DNA of 64,000 nt from Acetivibrio mesophilus. GTDB lineage: Bacteria > Bacillota > Clostridia > Acetivibrionales > Acetivibrionaceae. Positions 59,246 through 64,000 of this stretch are shown one piece after another. The notes under the pieces were generated by a model. The model saw nothing but the letters and a program-made list of their open reading frames with translations. It was not told the DNA's origin and did no database searches. The position numbers and the translations under genes were made by a program. The stretch covers positions 62,001-126,000 of the forward strand of contig NZ_RLII01000004.1 in the NCBI RefSeq assembly GCF_004102745.1, in the 5' to 3' direction. Numbering within the stretch: position 1 is the first letter of the stretch; the number at the start of each line of letters is the position of its first letter.

Positions 59246-59951
59246 GGGGATTATTAGGGTAATATCCTGGAATTCTTACCTGCTGCCATTGCAGTAGTGT
59301 AAACGTCATTGATAATACCATATACTCCGTCAGGGTATCAAATGCACATATATCTTCCCCTCTATTAATCCCTGAAAACCTTTTTTTCCTTGCCACATTC
59401 GACTCACATATTGACGCTTCGTCCAATTCGCAAAACAGTCTTTCATCGGTAAAATAAGAATCCTCCAGATTATTTTCCTTATCCGGCAATGCGACGGGTA
59501 TAAATTTGTTGGAAGTTTTAAATACAGGGCAGGTGCAGTACTCAATTTTGGTTACACATTCAAAAGGTAGCTTAAATGTTTTATAAAGCATGTCGGCCGA
59601 TGTACTTTTGTTATCTTCATATCCCCTATCATTCAAGCAATTTGCGGCATACGCTATATTTTCACTTACATAACCATTCAGGTAAATTTTACCATATCTT
59701 TTGCTCCCCAAGTTCAACAGCTTGCACTCAGTTAGATATACATTCCTTGAATGGCTGTAGATGTCTATAACAGAATGGTCAAAGCAGACCTTTGATTCAA
59801 TGTCTATATGTACTTTTGATTGGGAAACAACAACGGGAATTCTTGCAAGCACAGGACCACAACGACCGGTGGGATAAATGGGCTCACTTTCAATTTCTGT
59901 AATGGTTCTCGTTTCAACCTTAACCTCTTTATTTCCACGCTCAGCACTCAT
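59241..59951 (-). CDS. Spore-surface-like protein (CsxC-type family), paralog 2
   Basis: A 236-residue protein similar to the one at 58289-59080. It shares RIPVVVSQSKVHIDIESKVCF, NVYLTECKLLNLGSKRYGKIYL, NGYVSENIAYAANC and FKLPFECVTKIEYCTCPVF, with matching Cys positions. The two are in the same orientation, 160 bp apart, and look like a local duplication that has since diverged. ATG at 59951 follows AGGGGCATTGGTT. No signal peptide. Spore-surface role is inferred from resemblance only. Confidence 0.5.
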   Translation of the reverse strand: MSAERGNKEVKVETRTITEIESEPIYPTGRCGPVLARIPVVVSQSKVHIDIESKVCFDHSVIDIYSHSRNVYLTECKLLNLGSKRYGKIYLNGYVSENIAYAANCLNDRGYEDNKSTSADMLYKTFKLPFECVTKIEYCTCPVFKTSNKFIPVALPDKENNLEDSYFTDERLFCELDEASICESNVARKKRFSGINRGEDICAFDTLTEYMVLSMTFTLLQWQQVRIPGYYPNNPQ

Positions 59952-60083
59952 AACCAATGCCCCTATAATCGAAAAACCAACAGCTTAATATCCTTTTTCA
60001 TAATATGAGCAGATAGCTAATCTTGTACCAGTCCATCAAATATCCCCTCATATTTTGCATAGGTGCTTTGGGTATTCAATGTT

Positions 60084-60731
60084 TTAGCATAGATGCTTTG
60101 TGTATCCCATCTCAACGAGCTTCAAGTATGCATCCCATACTTCTTTGGGGATATCCTGATGTACTTGAAAGCCTTTTTCGGGATACAACTTTATTCTCTG
60201 CAGGTCACCAACCATCACATTAATCACTTCATCCTCCGTAATCTCCCCGCTGCCATAGCCTGCCAAATACTCCTTTATTCCCATTTGCGGAGATGTAACA
60301 AGCACCTCAGTCTCCGGCCAGAGCTTTTTAAATGCGGCATAGGTCCTTCTTTCCATATATGGCTTGTTGACCACAATAAGCTTCTCGGCTTTTATTTGCC
60401 TTATATCTATTAAATCCTTTACAAACAGAATATTCTCGCCTGTGTTTGAGGATTTATCCTCTATCAGGATGAAGTCCTCCGGCACTCCCATGTTTATCGC
60501 TATCCGGGCAAACTTTTCCGCTTCGGTACTGTTCCATATATGCTTTGTAAGCTTGCCATATCCTCCTGAGAAGACAATTAGAGGAGCAAAACCCTCCAAA
60601 AAGACTTCTGCTCCTCTCACGGCAACCCTTGTGTCATGGCTTCCCAGTACAACTATGCAATCCGACTTTTCCAATCTATGGTTCATGTGAAGATAGTCCC
60701 ATAGAATCTGTATCAGCTTTTCCTTTTCCAT
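60084..60731 (-). CDS. YdcF/DUF218-type protein
   Basis: A 215-residue protein. The DUF218 core begins SDCIVVLGSHDTRVAVRGAEVF and has FAPLIVFSGGYGKLTKHIW, GVPEDFILIEDKSSNTGENILF and LIVVNKPYMERRTYAAFKKLWP. Members of the family are often linked to envelope polysaccharides, but no function is certain here. It lacks a membrane helix, unlike SanA-type proteins. The frame extends into ftsY; the ATG at 60731 with GGAGAAG upstream gives the usual size. It is downstream of ftsY on the same strand and probably in the same transcript. Confidence 0.8.
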   Translation of the reverse strand: MEKEKLIQILWDYLHMNHRLEKSDCIVVLGSHDTRVAVRGAEVFLEGFAPLIVFSGGYGKLTKHIWNSTEAEKFARIAINMGVPEDFILIEDKSSNTGENILFVKDLIDIRQIKAEKLIVVNKPYMERRTYAAFKKLWPETEVLVTSPQMGIKEYLAGYGSGEITEDEVINVMVGDLQRIKLYPEKGFQVHQDIPKEVWDAYLKLVEMGYTKHLC

Positions 60732-60771
60732 GTTCTTCTCCATCAACAAACTCATATACTTAATATTCTCT

Positions 60772-61680
60772 CTACGAAAAGAGCGCCTCAGCAAACTCCT
60801 TTGCATCAAATCTCTGCAGGTCATCTATCTGCTCTCCTACACCAATAAGCTTCACAGGAATATTCAGTTCTGATGCTACAGCAATTATTATACCGCCCTT
60901 GGCAGTTCCATCAAGCTTTGTGAGTACAATTCCGGTAACGTCGGTTGCCTCACCGAAAGTTTTTGCCTGTGAGATGGCATTCTGCCCCGTAGTGGCATCA
61001 AGTACAAGCAAAACCTCTCGCGAAACCCCAGGAAGCTCCCTGTCAATTACTCTGAATACCTTTTTTAACTCTTCCATGAGATTTTTCTTCGTATGGAGTC
61101 TTCCCGCTGTATCACAGATCAATACATCAGCCTTTCGAGCCTTTACTGCCTGCACCGCATCATAAACAACAGCCGCCGGGTCCGATCCCTCCGAATGCTT
61201 TATTATCTCTACACCGACCCTGTTGGACCATATTTCAAGCTGATCTATAGCTGCAGCCCTAAATGTATCCCCTGCAGCAAGAATAACCTTTTTTCCTTTT
61301 GACTTTAAAAGATTTGCAATTTTCCCAATGGATGTGGTTTTCCCAACACCATTTACTCCAACCACCAATATGACGCTCGGAGTCGTATCAAGTTTTAGCT
61401 CCGACTCTCCCTGGCTTAGAATTTGGGATAGTTCTTCTTTAAGAAGCTCCTTTACCTTGGCAGGGTCCGTCGTTTTTGTCTCCTTGACCCTGCTTTTAAG
61501 ATTTTCAATAATCTTCATACTTGTGTCGATTCCTACATCGGAAGTTATAAGTATTTCTTCCAGCTCCTCAAACAACTCCTCGTCAATTTTACCAAAAGAC
61601 ACCAAAACCTTGTCAATTCTCTCGGTGATTGTATTTTTTGTCTTCTTTAGTCCTTCTTTCAGCTTGTCAAAAAAACCCAT
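60772..61680 (-). CDS. ftsY: Signal recognition particle receptor FtsY
   Basis: A 302-residue SRP GTPase that docks ribosome-SRP complexes on the membrane. The N domain (1-85) begins MGFFDKLKEGLKKTKNTITE; the G domain has VVGVNGVGKTTSIGKIANLL (P-loop), LAAGDTFRAAAIDQLEIW, DVLICDTAGRLHTKKNLMEEL, VLTKLDGTAKGG and PVKLIGVGEQIDDLQRF. There is no long acidic A domain, as usual in Gram-positives. The start follows GGAGGATAAGTAAGAT. It lies 36 bp after smc, the common smc-ftsY order. Confidence 0.97.
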   Translation of the reverse strand: MGFFDKLKEGLKKTKNTITERIDKVLVSFGKIDEELFEELEEILITSDVGIDTSMKIIENLKSRVKETKTTDPAKVKELLKEELSQILSQGESELKLDTTPSVILVVGVNGVGKTTSIGKIANLLKSKGKKVILAAGDTFRAAAIDQLEIWSNRVGVEIIKHSEGSDPAAVVYDAVQAVKARKADVLICDTAGRLHTKKNLMEELKKVFRVIDRELPGVSREVLLVLDATTGQNAISQAKTFGEATDVTGIVLTKLDGTAKGGIIIAVASELNIPVKLIGVGEQIDDLQRFDAKEFAEALFS

Positions 61681-61716
61681 ATCTTACTTATCCTCCATCT
61701 GAATTTCTTAATATTT

Positions 61717-64000
61717 TTAGCTTACTTTTTCCCCCATCTTAAGGGAAACCACTTTTGAAACACCGTGCTCCTGCATTGTTACGCCATACAGGGTATCAGC
61801 AGCTTCCATAGTCCCCTTTCTGTGGGTAATAACAGCAAACTGAGTTACATTGGAATACTTCTTTAAATACTGAGCAAACTTGTACACATTTGCATCGTCC
61901 AGCGCCGCTTCAATCTCATCCAGTACGCAGAAAGGCGTTGGATTCAGCCTTAGGATGGCAAAAAGCAAGGCAATTGCAGTAAATGCCCTTTCTCCTCCCG
62001 ATAAGAGCATAAGGTTCTGAAGCTTCTTTCCGGGAGGTTGCACCTCTATCTCAATACCGCTTTCAAGTACATTCTCCTTGTCTAAAAGAATTAGCTCCGC
62101 CCTTCCGCCATCAAACAACTCCTTAAATACCATATTAAAATTATCATTTATCAGTTTGAACTGCTCCATAAACTGTCTCTTCATTATGGAAACCATTTCA
62201 TTTATTACTTTGTGAAGCTTTTCCTCTGCTTGCTCCATATCGTTTTTCTGTACCGACATGAATTCAAAACGCTCTTTAGTTTTTATATACTCTTCAATAG
62301 CAGCCACATTAACAGGGCCGAGCTCTTTTATCTCATTTCTTAATTCGCTAATTTTCTTCTGTGCCTGTGTTATGCTTCCAATATCCTTTTTGAGCTCCAA
62401 TGCATTGGTATAGGTCAGCTCATACTCGTCCCACATCCTGTTTTGAATAGACTCCATTTCGGACTCCAGCCTAGCCTTCTTAACCTCAATTCTGCCGTAT
62501 TCCTCCTGAAGCAAGAGTATATTCTTGTTTATTTCGGTTATCTGGTCTATAATACCCGCCGACTCTTCCTCCCGAACCTTTTTCTCTTCCGTAATCCTGT
62601 CTATTTCAAAAGTCTTCCCGGATTTCTCCTCTTCATACTTCTTAATCAGCTTACCCAATCCCTCATTTTTTTCTTCAAGGGATTTTATTTCCTGTTCATT
62701 TCTGGCCTTCTCGGCTTTCTTTTTTTCTATTCCCTTTACAAGAGCGTTTTTCTCATTTACGAGCCTTTCCAATGTTTCCTTTACACCTTCTATGCTCTCC
62801 GTAATTGAGTTTACCGAAATTTTGTAGTCGGTAATGTCGGTGTGCAGTGCATCTCTTATCGACTGCTCCTCTTTGTTCTTCTCCTGATACCGGGATACTA
62901 TATCTTTTTTCTGAGCAATATCGTTCTCTATTTTGATCAGCTCATCTTCGTATTTTGAGAGCTCTTGATAAGTATCGGTTTCCTGCCTTATGAGCTGCTC
63001 TTTCTCTTGCTTGAGCATATCAATTCTTGCAAGACTTCTCTTGATATTTTCCTCAACCTGTGACAAATGGCTCTCATCTCTAATTTTTATCAGTTCATTG
63101 TCCTTAAGACTACTTTCTTCTAGAGATATTTTCTCTATAACATCCGTCAGCTCTCTACTTAGGTTCTCAACGCTTTTTTCAATCGTCTCATCGTCTGCTT
63201 TAAATTTTGCTATGCTTTCTTCCAGCTCTGAGACCTCCCGGTTTCGACTTAAGATCCCGGACTCTCTTTTCTCTTTGCTTCCTCCGGACATAGAACCGGT
63301 GGTACTTAATATATCACCGTCTAGGGATACTATTCTAAAGCTGTACCCAAACCTTCTTGCCATCTTTATTCCGGCATCCAGACTCTCTACCACCACCACT
63401 TTACCGAGAAAGCTCAAAATTATTCCCCTGTACTGTTCGTCACATTCAATAAGGTCGGATGCAACACCAATAAAGCCTTCATGGCCTTTTAACTGATTTA
63501 CAATACTATTGTCAAGATATTTCCCTTTTACAGCAGATATAGGCAAAAAGGTTGCCCTTCCCAAATTGTTTCTCTTTAAATATTCTATTGCCCTTTTTGC
63601 GTCTTCCTCGCTGGTAGTAACAATATTCTGTAAAGCTCCCCCCAGTGACATCTCAATCGCTGTCTCATACCTTTTATCAACAGTGAACAATTGCGCCAGC
63701 GCACCGTGAATACCCTTACCAAACTCTTTTGACTGCTGGCATGCCTGCAAAATAACCTTTACACTCCGGTTATAGCCTTCAAGGTTTCTCTCCATATCCT
63801 TTAAAAGCTTTTGTCGGGAGGTCATTATCTGTATTTGGGACCTGACATGATTCTGCTTCCTCTTTTCCTCTTCCAGCTTTATGCCAAGATCCTTTCTCTT
63901 TTCATTCAATTCATCAAGGCACTCTTTTATATTTTTAATCAGTTCATTTGCCTTGTAGATACTCTCCGACAGTTCTTCCTTCTTCATGCTCTCCCTGTCT
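61717..64000 (-). CDS. smc: Chromosome segregation protein SMC, C-terminal part
   Basis: About 760 residues of a protein usually near 1190; the frame is open to the window edge, so the N-terminal ATPase half and first coiled coil are missing from view, not deleted. Visible parts are the end of the first coiled coil, the hinge (about 110-240: HGALAQLFTVDKRYETAIE... TTGSMSGGSKEKR), the long second coiled coil (250-600) and the C-terminal ABC head with LLSGGERAFTAIALLFAIL (signature) and FCVLDEIEAALDDANV (Walker B/D loop). SMC with ScpAB organises chromosome arms. Confidence 0.95.
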   Translation of the reverse strand, partial: DRESMKKEELSESIYKANELIKNIKECLDELNEKRKDLGIKLEEEKRKQNHVRSQIQIMTSRQKLLKDMERNLEGYNRSVKVILQACQQSKEFGKGIHGALAQLFTVDKRYETAIEMSLGGALQNIVTTSEEDAKRAIEYLKRNNLGRATFLPISAVKGKYLDNSIVNQLKGHEGFIGVASDLIECDEQYRGIILSFLGKVVVVESLDAGIKMARRFGYSFRIVSLDGDILSTTGSMSGGSKEKRESGILSRNREVSELEESIAKFKADDETIEKSVENLSRELTDVIEKISLEESSLKDNELIKIRDESHLSQVEENIKRSLARIDMLKQEKEQLIRQETDTYQELSKYEDELIKIENDIAQKKDIVSRYQEKNKEEQSIRDALHTDITDYKISVNSITESIEGVKETLERLVNEKNALVKGIEKKKAEKARNEQEIKSLEEKNEGLGKLIKKYEEEKSGKTFEIDRITEEKKVREEESAGIIDQITEINKNILLLQEEYGRIEVKKARLESEMESIQNRMWDEYELTYTNALELKKDIGSITQAQKKISELRNEIKELGPVNVAAIEEYIKTKERFEFMSVQKNDMEQAEEKLHKVINEMVSIMKRQFMEQFKLINDNFNMVFKELFDGGRAELILLDKENVLESGIEIEVQPPGKKLQNLMLLSGGERAFTAIALLFAILRLNPTPFCVLDEIEAALDDANVYKFAQYLKKYSNVTQFAVITHRKGTMEAADTLYGVTMQEHGVSKVVSLKMGEKVS

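Noticed and set aside
61717-63987. SMC as a naturally short, 756-residue protein
   Set aside because: The frame remains open to the window edge and the N-terminal head is required by the family, so it is simply cut by the window.

Overview
The window is a low-GC Firmicutes chromosome segment. A cellulosomal xylanase (CBM22-GH10-CBM22-dockerin-feruloyl esterase, the XynY layout), a SCIFF ranthipeptide locus, PilZ and HD-GYP proteins and spore-surface-like proteins together point to the Acetivibrio (Clostridium) thermocellum group. Assignment is from gene content and remembered protein similarity, not from a search. Most genes are on the minus strand. I see no complete insertion sequence, prophage or CRISPR array; this is mostly core chromosome with one secreted-enzyme gene.

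Layout. 1-2972: a 2-oxoacid:ferredoxin oxidoreductase operon (ferredoxin, alpha, partial beta subunit) preceded by a PilZ protein and a P-loop ATPase. 3268-3858: a flavodoxin-like oxidoreductase. 3972-8642: trpEGDCF with a leader that carries a TRAP-like array of GAG/UAG triplets and an intrinsic terminator. 9043-11535: a GT39-like membrane glycosyltransferase and ychF. 11655-16830: CheW, a T-box-controlled DAHP synthase, a GGDEF protein, an EamA transporter and a YvyF-like zinc protein. 16839-24043: a small unknown protein, a lytic transglycosylase, coaE, polA, a DUF3006-like protein, a second PilZ protein and an ECF sigma/anti-sigma pair. 24282-27970: a response regulator, rnpB, a Nif3-like protein, trmK, an untracked 58-residue ORF, two tRNAs and a ferritin-like protein. 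28451-32693: rpoD, dnaG and dgt (the macromolecular-synthesis region). 32910-36714: HD-GYP, a small membrane protein and panBCD. 37124-41883: secDF, an HD hydrolase, the SCIFF maturase and the SCIFF peptide. 41976-46082: an RluA-type pseudouridine synthase, lspA, an oligopeptide-binding lipoprotein and pgeF. 46296-49544: the xylanase/esterase. 49935-54618: a DUF2339/DUF3999 pair and a mutarotase-like protein. 54706-58118: glnS, a 55-residue membrane protein and ddh. 58289-59951: two paralogous spore-surface-like proteins. 60084-64000: a YdcF-like protein, ftsY and the C-terminal part of smc.

How the genes work together. Aromatic biosynthesis seems to have two separate RNA sensors: a T-box, probably reading tRNA-Phe, for the first committed enzyme, and a TRAP-like site for trp. 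Cyclic-di-GMP signalling is represented by one GGDEF protein, one HD-GYP protein and two PilZ receptors, alongside CheW, a CheY-like protein and YvyF. The SCIFF cluster adjoins SecDF.

Best candidates for undescribed biology are the TRAP-like trp leader, a family of two-hairpin dispersed repeats (four good copies and one decayed), a compact element with three mutually crossing helices between the HD-GYP gene and dgt, and a short transcript with its own promoter, an 8-codon ORF and a terminator upstream of panB.
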